Below, piece by piece: positions 9,304 through 16,365 of a stretch of 28,898 nucleotides of DNA (positions within the stretch are counted from its first letter, which is position 1; each line of letters starts with the position of its first letter). A program made the translations under genes and the position numbers. The stretch is taken from the NCBI GenBank assembly GCA_002352125.1, contig DEHU01000174.1:1-28898 (forward strand), in the 5' to 3' direction. The notes beneath the pieces were generated by a model that saw only the letters and a program-made list of their open reading frames with translations, was not told where the DNA came from and did no database searches. The stretch is from Competibacteraceae bacterium UBA2792 (GTDB lineage Bacteria > Pseudomonadota > Gammaproteobacteria > Competibacterales > Competibacteraceae).

Positions 9304-9758
9304 GATGCGGCAACCCCAAATCGTGGGCGAATGCTGCAAAGTTTAGCCGGGTTTGACCGGCTGCGGCGCGATGGCGAGATCGCGAAAAAGCCACCGAGCC
9401 AAGCGCAGGGGGCGCTTCTCTGGAAGAAGATCGCTGGTCCGATTGTCACAATAGTCAAGATACTTTAATCAAGATATTGATATATCTTATATTTATTTAT
9501 GATGATGATATATTTCAAAGGCTGGACTAAACCGCTCCGCCATCAAATGAATGGCGTTATCTATCCGGCTGGATATCGATCCTGGCGGTTTTCCGGCGAG
9601 GCGGTAACGGATAAAGCCCGGATGGCCGACAGCGAACGCGCGCATGAACTCCCGCTTTCCTGCTGCTAAGCTGTACGGTACAGCCGGTCAAAATCCATAC
9701 GAAAATCCCCTGCTCTCTCCCCGTGCGATAACGGCTCGTCGAGCCGGCGAAAACAACC
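9304..9758. promoter_or_regulatory. Divergent promoter region between macroglobulin and SPFH genes
   Basis: This 455-bp gap separates the minus-strand macroglobulin gene from the plus-strand SPFH operon, so both promoters should be here. The centre (about 9445-9525) is very AT-rich. It holds a direct repeat TCAAGATA at 9455-9462 and 9469-9476, and a perfect 7-bp hairpin-like palindrome AAGATAT/ATATCTT at 9471-9488 with a 4-bp centre. These look like an operator or curved promoter DNA. No reading frame here looks coding. Confidence 0.45.
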
Positions 9759-11318
9759 ATGAATGCGACCCATCCCGTCCCGAAATCTAAACCGTGGCAA
9801 CGCCTGCCGAAACCATCGCTGCCCGGCAATCCGGGGCGGTTGGCCGGTTTCGGCCTTGGCCTCGGCCTGTTGTCGTTCCTGCCTCTGTTCGTCTGGCTTT
9901 TCTGCCGGATCGAGCCGGGGCCTGGCGAAATCGCCATCTTGATCCGCAAGACGGGCGAGGATTTGCCGTCCGGCGCCATCATCGCTTCGAAACCCGAGCA
10001 AAAGGGCATTCAGTTCGAGGTACTGCCGGAAGGGCGCTATTTCCGTAACCCTTACACCTGGGGCTGGGAAATCGCCAGGATCACCGATATCCCCGCCGGC
10101 AAGCTGGGCGTGCCAACGCGGCTGTACGGCAAGGATTTGCCGCCGGGCGAGATCATCGCCGGAGACGATTGCTCGCAAAGCGGCCTCAACGACGCCAAGG
10201 GCATCGTCGCCGCCGTGCTGCGGCCAGGTAAATACCGCATCAATCCCTACGCTTGCGGCATCCAACTGTTCGATGCCATTTCGATCCGCCCCGGCGCGGT
10301 GGGAGTCGTCACCTCGCTGGTGGGCCGGGACGTGCTCGACGGCCAACTTCCGTCCGAGGCACGCAACACCTATCTGGTCGGCGAAAACATGAAAGGGGTC
10401 GTGCCGGGCGTGCTCGATCCTGGCACCTATTACCTCAACCCTTACCTCTACAACGTGGTCGAAGTGACCTTGCAAAGCCAGCGCTTCGTGCTGGGCGGCG
10501 AAGATGCCATCAGCTTTCTGACGCTGGATGGCTTCAACGTCCAGGTCGAAGGCACCATCGAATTCGGCATCGAACGCGGCCATGCCGCGCTGATCACCCA
10601 TCAGGTCGGGGATATGGAAGACGTGCTGAAAAAGCTGATCCTGCCGCGTGCGCGGGGCTTCAGCCGGATCGAAGGCAGCAAGCATCCGGCGATCAACTTC
10701 ATCGTCGGGGAAACCCGCCAGCGGTTTCAGGACAACCTGGAGCAACACTTGCGCGAGAACGCCAAGCGTTGGGGCGTGGCGATCAAATCGGTGCTGATCC
10801 GCAACATCGCGACGCCGGACGCCATCGCCAGCATCATCCGCGACCGCGAGGTGAGCGTGCAGAACGCCCGCAAGTTCGAGCAGCAAATCGAGCAGGCCCG
10901 CTCGCTGGCCGAATTGACCCGGCAGGAGATGCTGGCCCGGCAGAACCAGGAAAAGGTAGCGGCGGAAACCAGCCGGATTCAGGCGGTGATCCGCGCGCAA
11001 CAGGAGTTGGCCGTGAAAATAACGGCGGCCAACCAGGAACTGGAAGTCGCCAAACTGGAAAACCAGGCCGCCGCCGCTCAGGCCGAGGCGATCCTGGCCA
11101 AGGCGCAGGCCGACCGCGACGTGATCGCGCTGAACAACAAGGCACAGGCCGACGTCATCGCCGCCCAGGTGCGCGCCTTCAAGACCGGCACGAACCTGGC
11201 GCGCTATGCCTTCTATCAAAAACTGGGACCGCGCATCGTCTCGCTGCTCGGCAGCGACGCCCCGGACAGCTTTGGGGGCTTGTTCCAGCCGTATCTGCCG
11301 AAGGAAGTCAAACCATGA
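9759..11318 (+). CDS. SPFH/band 7 membrane protein with three N-terminal repeats (first of pair)
   Basis: A 519-residue SPFH (stomatin/prohibitin/flotillin/HflK) protein, a family that forms oligomeric membrane scaffolds. One transmembrane helix lies at about residues 28-51 with a basic, Pro-rich cytoplasmic tail before it. Three copies of a 55-65-residue unit follow (about 52-235), each with a GxxxVxxxxG start, KGI/KGV, a VLxPGxYxxNPY core, and an xAISI-type end. The SPFH core (about 240-370, including RGFSRIEGSKHPAINFIVGE) is followed by an Ala/Glu/Gln-rich coiled coil (about 370-485). It overlaps the next gene by 4 bp (ATGA), so the two products are probably made together and may form a hetero-oligomer. 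The ribosome site is weak. Its role is unknown; membrane organisation or quality control is the family-level inference. It is divergent from the alpha-2-macroglobulin gene. Confidence 0.9.
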   Translation: MNATHPVPKSKPWQRLPKPSLPGNPGRLAGFGLGLGLLSFLPLFVWLFCRIEPGPGEIAILIRKTGEDLPSGAIIASKPEQKGIQFEVLPEGRYFRNPYTWGWEIARITDIPAGKLGVPTRLYGKDLPPGEIIAGDDCSQSGLNDAKGIVAAVLRPGKYRINPYACGIQLFDAISIRPGAVGVVTSLVGRDVLDGQLPSEARNTYLVGENMKGVVPGVLDPGTYYLNPYLYNVVEVTLQSQRFVLGGEDAISFLTLDGFNVQVEGTIEFGIERGHAALITHQVGDMEDVLKKLILPRARGFSRIEGSKHPAINFIVGETRQRFQDNLEQHLRENAKRWGVAIKSVLIRNIATPDAIASIIRDREVSVQNARKFEQQIEQARSLAELTRQEMLARQNQEKVAAETSRIQAVIRAQQELAVKITAANQELEVAKLENQAAAAQAEAILAKAQADRDVIALNNKAQADVIAAQVRAFKTGTNLARYAFYQKLGPRIVSLLGSDAPDSFGGLFQPYLPKEVKP

Positions 11319-13045
11319 ACCGGATGACAGGAATCGCAATCGGCTTGGTCGCCGTGCTAGTGGGGAGCTGGCTGGTTTGGCAATGGGGTTTCTGCCGGTT
11401 TTACGTGGCGCCCGGCTACATGGCGGTCGTCACCGCCAAAACTGGCGACGCCTTGCCGCCAGGCCAAATCCTCGCCAAACCGGGGCAGCAAGGCATTCGG
11501 GAACAAGTGCTCGGCGAGGGCCGGCATTTCCTCAATCCCTGGTTGTACGAATACAAGATCGTGCCGGTCGTCGCTATTCCACCCGGCAAGGTGGGAGTGG
11601 TCACTTCCAAGGTCGGCGCCGAACTGCCGCCCGGCGAGTTCCTGGCAGAACCGGGGCAAAAAGGCATTTGGCGCACGGTGCTAGGTCCCGGCAAGCATCG
11701 CCTGAATCCCTACGGCTATCAAATCGACATCGTGGACGCCATCAGCATTCCGGTGGGCTACGTTGGTGTGGTCACCAGCCTGTCCGGCAAACAGACGACC
11801 CCCGACGCCTTCGCCGGTCCGGGCGAAAAGGGCGTGCGGCAAGACATTTTGCAGCCGGGGCTGTACTACGTGAACCCCAAGGAACTGCAAGTCGATCTGC
11901 TGGAAATCGGCGTTAACCAAGTGTCGCTGCTCGGCAAAACCGGCGGCGAAGTGATTACCAAAGGTCAAATAGCGTCCCAAAACGCCGCGATGGAAAACTT
12001 GCAAAAGCGGGCGTTGGCCGAACAGATGGAAAAGCGGATGGACTACGTGGCGCAGCAGCGGGCGCAGGAACCTGCTGCCGAGAAGCCTCGCCTGGAGAGC
12101 AACATGATGCGCGGCGTTCCCCAGGCCAAACAGGCGATGCCGGCACCACCGGTTGCATCGAAACCGATGTTACCGATGGATGCCAGCAACGTGTTGAGCC
12201 TGAACCAGTTCGTCGAATTTCCATCCCGCGATGGCTTCGAGATCAGCCTGGACATGACGGTGGAGTTCGAGCTCCTGCCGGAACACATCGCCTGGATTTA
12301 TCAAAGCTACGGCGATCTGCCGGCGGTGGTGGACAAAATTATCATGCCGCAGATTTTATCGGTGTCGCGGCTGAAAGGTTCCGCTTACCGGGCCAAGGAT
12401 TTCATCGTCGGCGAGGGGCGGGAAAAATTCCAGAACGATCTGACCGAAGCGCTGGGCAAGACCATCGAGGAAAAACGCATCGTGATCCACGATGCGCTGA
12501 TCCGGCACGTCAACGTACCCGATCAGATTCTCGACCCGATCCAGCAGGCGAGCATCGCCGTCGAGCAGGATTTGACCAACAAGGAGAAGCAGAACACCGC
12601 CCGCAAACAGGCGGAATTGAACACGGAGCTGGGATTGGTCGAGCAACGCCGCCAGCAGGTCGCCCAGGAAACCGAGAAGTTGAAGGCGGAAATTCTGGCC
12701 GATCAGGAAAAACAGGTGGCCGAACACCGGGCGGAAGCCTTGCGGCAAGCGGCCGAGATCGAGCAGCAGACCGCGCTGGTCCGGGCCGACAAAACCCGGA
12801 AGCTAGGTCAGGCGCAGGCCAATACGGTGGCTTGGGTGGAGGGCGAGAAAGCGAAGGGTTTCGAGCTGAAAGCGGCAGCGTTCGGCGATCCGGCCGCTTA
12901 CACCCTGTGGGAGTTCGCGAATAACCTGAACAAGGACGTGCGGGTCAACATTCTGCACGCCGGCCCCGGCACGCTATGGACGGATTTGGAAAAGGCGACG
13001 CTGGGCGAGCTGGGCGGCGCGGCGGTGCTGGACAGGAAACGCTAG
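11315..13045 (+). CDS. SPFH/band 7 membrane protein with three N-terminal repeats (second of pair)
   Basis: A 576-residue paralogue of the preceding SPFH protein. The frame is open far upstream, but the true start is the ATG at 11315 within the ATGA overlap, because the signal-anchor helix begins there (MNRMTGIAIGLVAVLVG). After the helix come three repeat units (about 30-215) with cores VLGEGRHFLNPW, VLGPGKHRLNPY and ILQPGLYYVNPK and linking segments such as PPGKVGVVTSKVGAELPPG. A Gln/Met/Pro-rich spacer (about 215-290) has no match in the first protein. The SPFH domain follows (about 290-420, FPSRDGFEISLDMTVEFEL), then a charged coiled coil (about 420-525) and a short tail. Pairing with the upstream paralogue recalls HflK/HflC, but the repeats and the missing HflB-type neighbour argue against those names. 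Confidence 0.9.
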   Translation: MNRMTGIAIGLVAVLVGSWLVWQWGFCRFYVAPGYMAVVTAKTGDALPPGQILAKPGQQGIREQVLGEGRHFLNPWLYEYKIVPVVAIPPGKVGVVTSKVGAELPPGEFLAEPGQKGIWRTVLGPGKHRLNPYGYQIDIVDAISIPVGYVGVVTSLSGKQTTPDAFAGPGEKGVRQDILQPGLYYVNPKELQVDLLEIGVNQVSLLGKTGGEVITKGQIASQNAAMENLQKRALAEQMEKRMDYVAQQRAQEPAAEKPRLESNMMRGVPQAKQAMPAPPVASKPMLPMDASNVLSLNQFVEFPSRDGFEISLDMTVEFELLPEHIAWIYQSYGDLPAVVDKIIMPQILSVSRLKGSAYRAKDFIVGEGREKFQNDLTEALGKTIEEKRIVIHDALIRHVNVPDQILDPIQQASIAVEQDLTNKEKQNTARKQAELNTELGLVEQRRQQVAQETEKLKAEILADQEKQVAEHRAEALRQAAEIEQQTALVRADKTRKLGQAQANTVAWVEGEKAKGFELKAAAFGDPAAYTLWEFANNLNKDVRVNILHAGPGTLWTDLEKATLGELGGAAVLDRKR

Positions 13046-13182
13046 GCCACGACGATCTCGCAGCGCATTCGCCAACAAGCCCATCTCTCGGCGCATTACG
13101 AGACTATCGGAATTTTTTTGATACTTTATCGCTAATAAATAATTTATTTTATGTTTTTATTGATCTATAATTTCATCAAATG

Positions 13183-13201
13183 ATGTTCTTTTTATGAACA
13201 T
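13183..13201. repeat. Small AT-rich inverted repeat upstream of the rod-like gene
   Basis: ATGTTC at 13183-13188 pairs with GAACAT at 13196-13201 around a 7-nt T-rich centre. It lies about 30 bp before the start of the 95-residue gene, within a very AT-rich stretch (13110-13215) that probably carries that gene's promoter. It could be an operator. The evidence is only symmetry and position. Confidence 0.3.
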
Positions 13202-13231
13202 TTATGATACTTCATGCCGAGGTAGAAGAAG

Positions 13232-13519
13232 ATGATCGCTAGCGCGTTGTCCTCCGGTGTCACGAGCATCTACTCGGGCGTCAAGCTCCTGGAGAGCAGC
13301 GCCCAGACCATCGCTCGCCAATCCATCACCTCGCCCGATCCGACCGCGACATCGCCTGGAACCCAACAAACTGGAACCTCCGGGCAGGTCTCCTCCGTTT
13401 GGGATATGGCCGAACCGTTGGTCGACCAACGACAAGCCTTGTATCAGGTCCAGGCCGGCGCCAAGGTGATTTCGACGACCGGGAAAATGCTGGGCAGCCT
13501 GCTCGACGTGTTTGCCTGA
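13232..13519 (+). CDS. Miniature flagellar rod/hook-like protein (N- and C-terminal motifs only)
   Basis: A 95-residue protein with a good ribosome site (GAGGTAGAAG just before the ATG). Residues 1-30, with ALSSGVTSIYSGVKLLESSA, resemble the helical N-terminus of flagellar axial proteins (FlgB/C/E/G type), where small residues and a Leu/Ala heptad precede an Asn/Ala-rich segment. The last 35 residues, with LVDQRQALYQVQAGAKVIST then TGKMLGSLLDVFA, match the C-terminal helix pattern of the same family (LVxMIxAQRAYQANxKVI...ADEMLxxLLNL). The central barrel domain of rod or hook proteins is missing and replaced by a short Ser/Thr/Pro linker. There is no signal peptide and no flagellar gene nearby. 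It may be a self-assembling helical-hairpin protein; any role in motility is unsupported. The family match is from remembered consensus, not a search. Confidence 0.78.
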   Translation: MIASALSSGVTSIYSGVKLLESSAQTIARQSITSPDPTATSPGTQQTGTSGQVSSVWDMAEPLVDQRQALYQVQAGAKVISTTGKMLGSLLDVFA

Positions 13520-13880
13520 ACCGCCACGCTCCTTCCGTCTAACCTTCCATCTGCTGGCGGATGACTTTTGCCGCCAACCGCGTCGGTCATAACCGTCCGC
13601 TCCCCTCGCTTGCTGTCCCTCTCGCTCTGATGCGGCGCCCTCGTAACAAGGGCGCCGTGATCATTTGTGCCCACGTTATCGATCCCTCTGCTTCGCGATA
13701 AGCGGTTGCGTGAGGGAGGGCACAGAGAAATGGCACTACATCACATGGAAGATCGTGCTCGTTGTCCTGCTGATCGCGATCCCAGGCAATAAACCTGATC
13801 GACCCAACCGGTCCATTTTGACCTGAACATGATAATTTAAGATACATTGTAGCAATTTTTTTATAAAAAACGGCAAAAAC
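13520..13880. other. Non-coding gap before the riboswitch
   Basis: About 360 bp between the rod-like gene and the riboswitch promoter. Apart from the hairpin at 13633-13657 I see no gene or RNA here. A 20-codon frame from an ATG at 13732 has no convincing ribosome site. Confidence 0.5.
13633..13657 (+). terminator. GC-rich hairpin downstream of the rod-like gene
   Basis: CGGCGCCCT at 13633-13641 pairs perfectly with AGGGCGCCG at 13649-13657 around a 7-nt loop. It lies 113 bp after the stop codon at 13519. The downstream sequence has only a short T-rich piece (TCATTTG), so it is a terminator-like hairpin rather than a textbook intrinsic terminator. Confidence 0.45.
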
Positions 13881-13882
13881 AG

Positions 13883-13910
13883 TTGCATTCTATTTTTGAT
13901 GAGTATATTT
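13883..13910 (+). promoter_or_regulatory. Candidate sigma-70 promoter of the riboswitch transcript
   Basis: TTGCAT at 13883-13888 and TATATT at 13904-13909 resemble -35 and -10 boxes, with a 15-bp spacer (16 if the -10 is shifted by one). Transcription would begin about 13916, just before the riboswitch P1 stem at 13918. The spacer is short, so the call rests partly on this position. Confidence 0.4.
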
Positions 13911-13917
13911 TAGTACC

Positions 13918-14012
13918 CGCTTGATAAAGGCAAACCAGTCCGAAAGGCTGGGACGCAAAACTACTGGCCTAATCCTCGTACATTTGAGGCAAGGTCGCAG
14001 AGTCGCCAAGCG
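13918..14012 (+). ncRNA. Cyclic-di-GMP class I riboswitch (GEMM-I aptamer)
   Basis: The stretch carries the conserved GEMM-I core: AAGGCAAACC, then a P2 hairpin (CCAG-T-CC, loop GAAA, GG-CTGG), then GGGACGCAAAAC, then GGCCTAA at the start of P3, then a P3 side with a CCTC/GAGG hairpin. The GAAA loop is the GNRA tetraloop that docks in the receptor on P3. P1 is formed by CGCTTG at 13918-13923 with CAAGCG at 14007-14012, six perfect pairs. Class I aptamers bind the second messenger cyclic di-GMP and control biofilm and motility genes. It lies 84 bp upstream of the secreted PKD protein on the same strand. I recognise the aptamer by consensus; no covariance model was run. Confidence 0.93.
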
Positions 14013-14054
14013 AACGACATAGTTCATTATGGATAATGTAGTTTTTCCGGGAAG

Positions 14055-14074
14055 ATGCTGCGTTCGCGCGGCAT
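14055..14074 (+). promoter_or_regulatory. UUCG-tetraloop hairpin, likely riboswitch expression platform
   Basis: ATGCTGCG and CGCGGCAT form an 8-bp stem (one G-T pair) closed by a TTCG loop. It ends 7 nt before the AGGAGA ribosome site (14082-14087). There is no T run, so it is not an intrinsic terminator by itself. CGTTCGC (14061-14067) inside it is also perfectly complementary to GCGAACG (14010-14016), which overlaps the 3' strand of aptamer stem P1. Two mutually exclusive folds are therefore possible. Confidence 0.6.
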
Positions 14075-14096
14075 ATAACTCAGGAGATCTACATTA

Positions 14097-16304
14097 ATGT
14101 CTACCACGGCTTCGATTTCAACGCTGCTCAACCGAGTCTGGCATCTGCTAGGATGGTTGAGCGTACTAACAGTTTTCTTTGCAACGAATGTCTTCGCCGG
14201 ACAGGTCAATTTGGCCTGGAACGCCAGCACCGGCTCTGTCAGCGGCTATAAGGTGTACTACGGCACCGCCAGCGGCAACTACGCCTCCAACGTAAGTGCA
14301 GGCACTGCAACAACTACTACGGTATCCGGTCTGACCGATGGCTCGACCTATTATTTTGCGGTCAAAGCTTACGACAGCGCGGGGAACGAAAGCGGCTTCT
14401 CCAACGAAGTCAGCCAAACCATGGCCGTCGCGGCCCCGGTTGCGAGCTTCAGCGCGGACAAAACCTCGGGTACGGCGCCGGTCACGGTCAATTTGGCCGA
14501 TACCTCGACCGGTACGATCACCAGCCGCGTGTGGAATTTGGGCGACGGCACCACTAGCACCGCACAAAGCGTCGCGAAAACCTACAACGCAGCGGGCAGC
14601 TATACCGTGAAGCTCACGGTCACCAACGCGGGCGGCAGCACTACCGCCACCAAAACCATCTCGGTGACAGCCCCAACGGTAGCCGCCCCCCTTGCCAGTT
14701 TCAGCGCTACCCCGACTTCGGGGACCGCACCGCTGCTGGTAACCCTAGCCGACACCTCGGCCGGTACCGTCACCAGCCGCATTTGGGATTTCGGCGACGG
14801 CACGACCAGCACCTCCCCCACCGCTGTGAAAACCTATGACAAAGTCGGCACTTACACCGTGAAGCTAACCGTCAGCAATGCGGGCGGCAACAGCACTACG
14901 ACCAAGACTATTTCGACGACTGCCTCCGCCCCAGTAGCTGGTTTCACCGCCAGCCCGACGAGCGGAACCGCGCCGCTAGTGGCTACTTTCAGCGATACCT
15001 CCACCGGCAGCATCACTGGCTGGTCCTGGAATTTCGGCGACGGCACCACCAGCAACGTACAAAATCCGCCAGCTCACACTTATAAGAGTGCGGGCACCTA
15101 CATAGCCACCCTTACCGTCACCGGCCCGGGCGGCACCAGCAGCCCCAAGTCCATAACGGTAACCGCCAGTGCCGCCGCCACCTTGCCGGATCCCTGGATG
15201 GACCAGGACATCGGCAGCGTCGGATTGACGGGTAGCACCAGCTACGGGAACAACATTTACACGCTTAAAGGGGCAGGCACGGACATCTGGGGTTCGGCCG
15301 ACGCTTTCAACTTCGCCTACCAGCCGCTCAACGGCGACAGTTCTATCGTAGCCCGCGTTACCAGCTTGACCAACACCAGCGGGTTTGCCAAGGCCGGAGT
15401 GATGATCCGCGAGAATCTGGACGCCAACGCTCGCCATGCGTTGGTAACGCTAACCCCGAGCAATGGAGTGCGCTTCATCCGCCGGATGAGCACTGGTGGC
15501 GGTTCCGAGGTCACTCCCGGCGCGGCGGTCAAGACCCCCTACTGGGTGAAGCTGACCCGCACGGGAAATACGTTCATCGCCTATCAGTCGATCGACGGCA
15601 GCGCTTGGACCCAAATCGGCTCGGCGGTCACCATCAACATGGGGACCAACGTATATGTCGGCCTCGCGGTCACCAGCAACAACAACGGTGTGCTCGCTAC
15701 CGCTACCTTCGATAACGTGAGCGTTAGTGCCAGCAACACCAACTCGGGTTCGCTAGCACCCAGCGTGTTGCAGGGGTGGGATATCGGTAATGCGGGGTTA
15801 GTGGGAGGCACCGCTTATGCGAACGGGATCTACACCCTTAAGGGCGCCGGAGCCGACATTTGGGGTACTGCGGATGCCTTCCAGTTTGCTTATCAGCCAT
15901 TGAGCGGCGACAGATCTATCGTAGCCCGCGTTACCAGCTTGACCAACACCAGCGGGTTTGCCAAGGCCGGAGTGATGATCCGCGAGAATCTGGACGCCAA
16001 CGCTCGCCATGCGTTGGTAACGCTAACCCCGAGCAATGGAGTGCGCTTCATCCGCCGGATGAGCACTGGTGGCGGTTCCGAGGTCACTCCCGGCGCGGCG
16101 GTCAAGACCCCCTACTGGGTGAAGCTGACCCGCACGGGAAATACGTTCATCGCCTATCAGTCGATCGACGGCAGCGCTTGGACCCAAATCGGCTCGGCGG
16201 TCACCATCAACATGGGGACCAACGTATATGTCGGCCTCGCGGTCACCAGCAACAACAACGGTGTGCTCGCTACCGCTACCTTCGATAACGTGAGCGTTAA
16301 ATAA
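14097..16304 (+). CDS. Secreted Fn3/PKD protein with two lectin-like C-terminal repeats, under c-di-GMP riboswitch
   Basis: A 735-residue secreted protein. A signal peptide ends near residue 34 (NVFAG). A fibronectin type III domain (about 36-110) with GYKVYYGTASGNY is followed by three PKD domains (about 115-193, 198-277, 279-357), each with the W-x-x-GDGTTS and AGxYTxxLTV motifs. Then come two copies of a 191-residue jelly-roll/DUF1349-like unit (about 362-550 and 553-735), with DIWG, FAYQPL, AKAGVMIRENL and YVGLAVTSNNNG. Such units are often carbohydrate-binding modules in secreted enzymes, but no catalytic domain is present. It is probably a matrix or adhesion protein. The ribosome site AGGAGA sits 9 bases before the ATG. 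The upstream riboswitch suggests control by cyclic di-GMP. The second two-thirds of the repeat unit is identical at nucleotide level between copies. Confidence 0.92.
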   Translation: MSTTASISTLLNRVWHLLGWLSVLTVFFATNVFAGQVNLAWNASTGSVSGYKVYYGTASGNYASNVSAGTATTTTVSGLTDGSTYYFAVKAYDSAGNESGFSNEVSQTMAVAAPVASFSADKTSGTAPVTVNLADTSTGTITSRVWNLGDGTTSTAQSVAKTYNAAGSYTVKLTVTNAGGSTTATKTISVTAPTVAAPLASFSATPTSGTAPLLVTLADTSAGTVTSRIWDFGDGTTSTSPTAVKTYDKVGTYTVKLTVSNAGGNSTTTKTISTTASAPVAGFTASPTSGTAPLVATFSDTSTGSITGWSWNFGDGTTSNVQNPPAHTYKSAGTYIATLTVTGPGGTSSPKSITVTASAAATLPDPWMDQDIGSVGLTGSTSYGNNIYTLKGAGTDIWGSADAFNFAYQPLNGDSSIVARVTSLTNTSGFAKAGVMIRENLDANARHALVTLTPSNGVRFIRRMSTGGGSEVTPGAAVKTPYWVKLTRTGNTFIAYQSIDGSAWTQIGSAVTINMGTNVYVGLAVTSNNNGVLATATFDNVSVSASNTNSGSLAPSVLQGWDIGNAGLVGGTAYANGIYTLKGAGADIWGTADAFQFAYQPLSGDRSIVARVTSLTNTSGFAKAGVMIRENLDANARHALVTLTPSNGVRFIRRMSTGGGSEVTPGAAVKTPYWVKLTRTGNTFIAYQSIDGSAWTQIGSAVTINMGTNVYVGLAVTSNNNGVLATATFDNVSVK
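15342..15726 (+). repeat. Perfect 385-bp direct repeat, copy 1
   Basis: By reading base by base, this copy is identical to 15915-16299, at an offset of 573 bp (191 codons, in frame). It encodes residues 416-543 of the secreted PKD protein. The part of the repeat unit upstream of it has diverged between copies at both DNA and protein level. Confidence 0.95.
15915..16299 (+). repeat. Perfect 385-bp direct repeat, copy 2
   Basis: Second copy of the 15342-15726 repeat, encoding residues 607 to the C-terminus. No mismatch was found, even at third codon positions, which points to recent duplication or gene conversion. Confidence 0.95.
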
Positions 16305-16314
16305 CTAAGATTGC

Positions 16315-16350
16315 ATACCCCACGGCGGAAGCCGTGGGGTATAATTTTTT
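16315..16350 (+). terminator. Strong intrinsic terminator after the PKD protein gene
   Basis: ATACCCCACGGC (16315-16326) and GCCGTGGGGTAT (16331-16342) form a perfect 12-bp stem with a GGAA loop, followed by AATTTTTT. It starts 11 bp after the stop codon and ends only 15 bp before the next start codon. Confidence 0.93.
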
Positions 16351-16365
16351 AGGGATACCGACAGC

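Noticed and set aside
9304-9339. TTG start for the macroglobulin
   Set aside because: It would place 12 extra residues before a normal signal peptide. The ATG at 9303 sits directly at the signal sequence.
10253-11314. Upstream extension of the second SPFH frame
   Set aside because: The frame is open but runs across the first SPFH gene in another frame with Arg/Pro-rich low-quality translation. The membrane helix and ATGA overlap fix the start at 11315.
9666-11339. 557-residue minus-strand frame opposite the first SPFH gene
   Set aside because: It is a mirror frame of a GC-rich coiled-coil gene, with no signal, domain or ribosome site.
9759-13045. Naming the SPFH pair hflK and hflC
   Set aside because: The three N-terminal repeats, the domain spacing and the absence of the usual neighbours do not fit HflK/HflC.
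13080-13120. Possible terminator after the SPFH operon (TCTCG/CGAGA before a T7 run)
   Set aside because: The stem is only five pairs and the T run starts eight bases after it, so the evidence is too weak to list.
13732-13794. 20-codon frame starting MALHHMEDRA
   Set aside because: No ribosome site, no similarity that I recognise, and such short frames are expected by chance.
14021-14045. AT-rich hairpin CATTAT/ATAATG followed by a T run as a riboswitch terminator
   Set aside because: The two-base loop is too small and the stem too weak for a convincing terminator.
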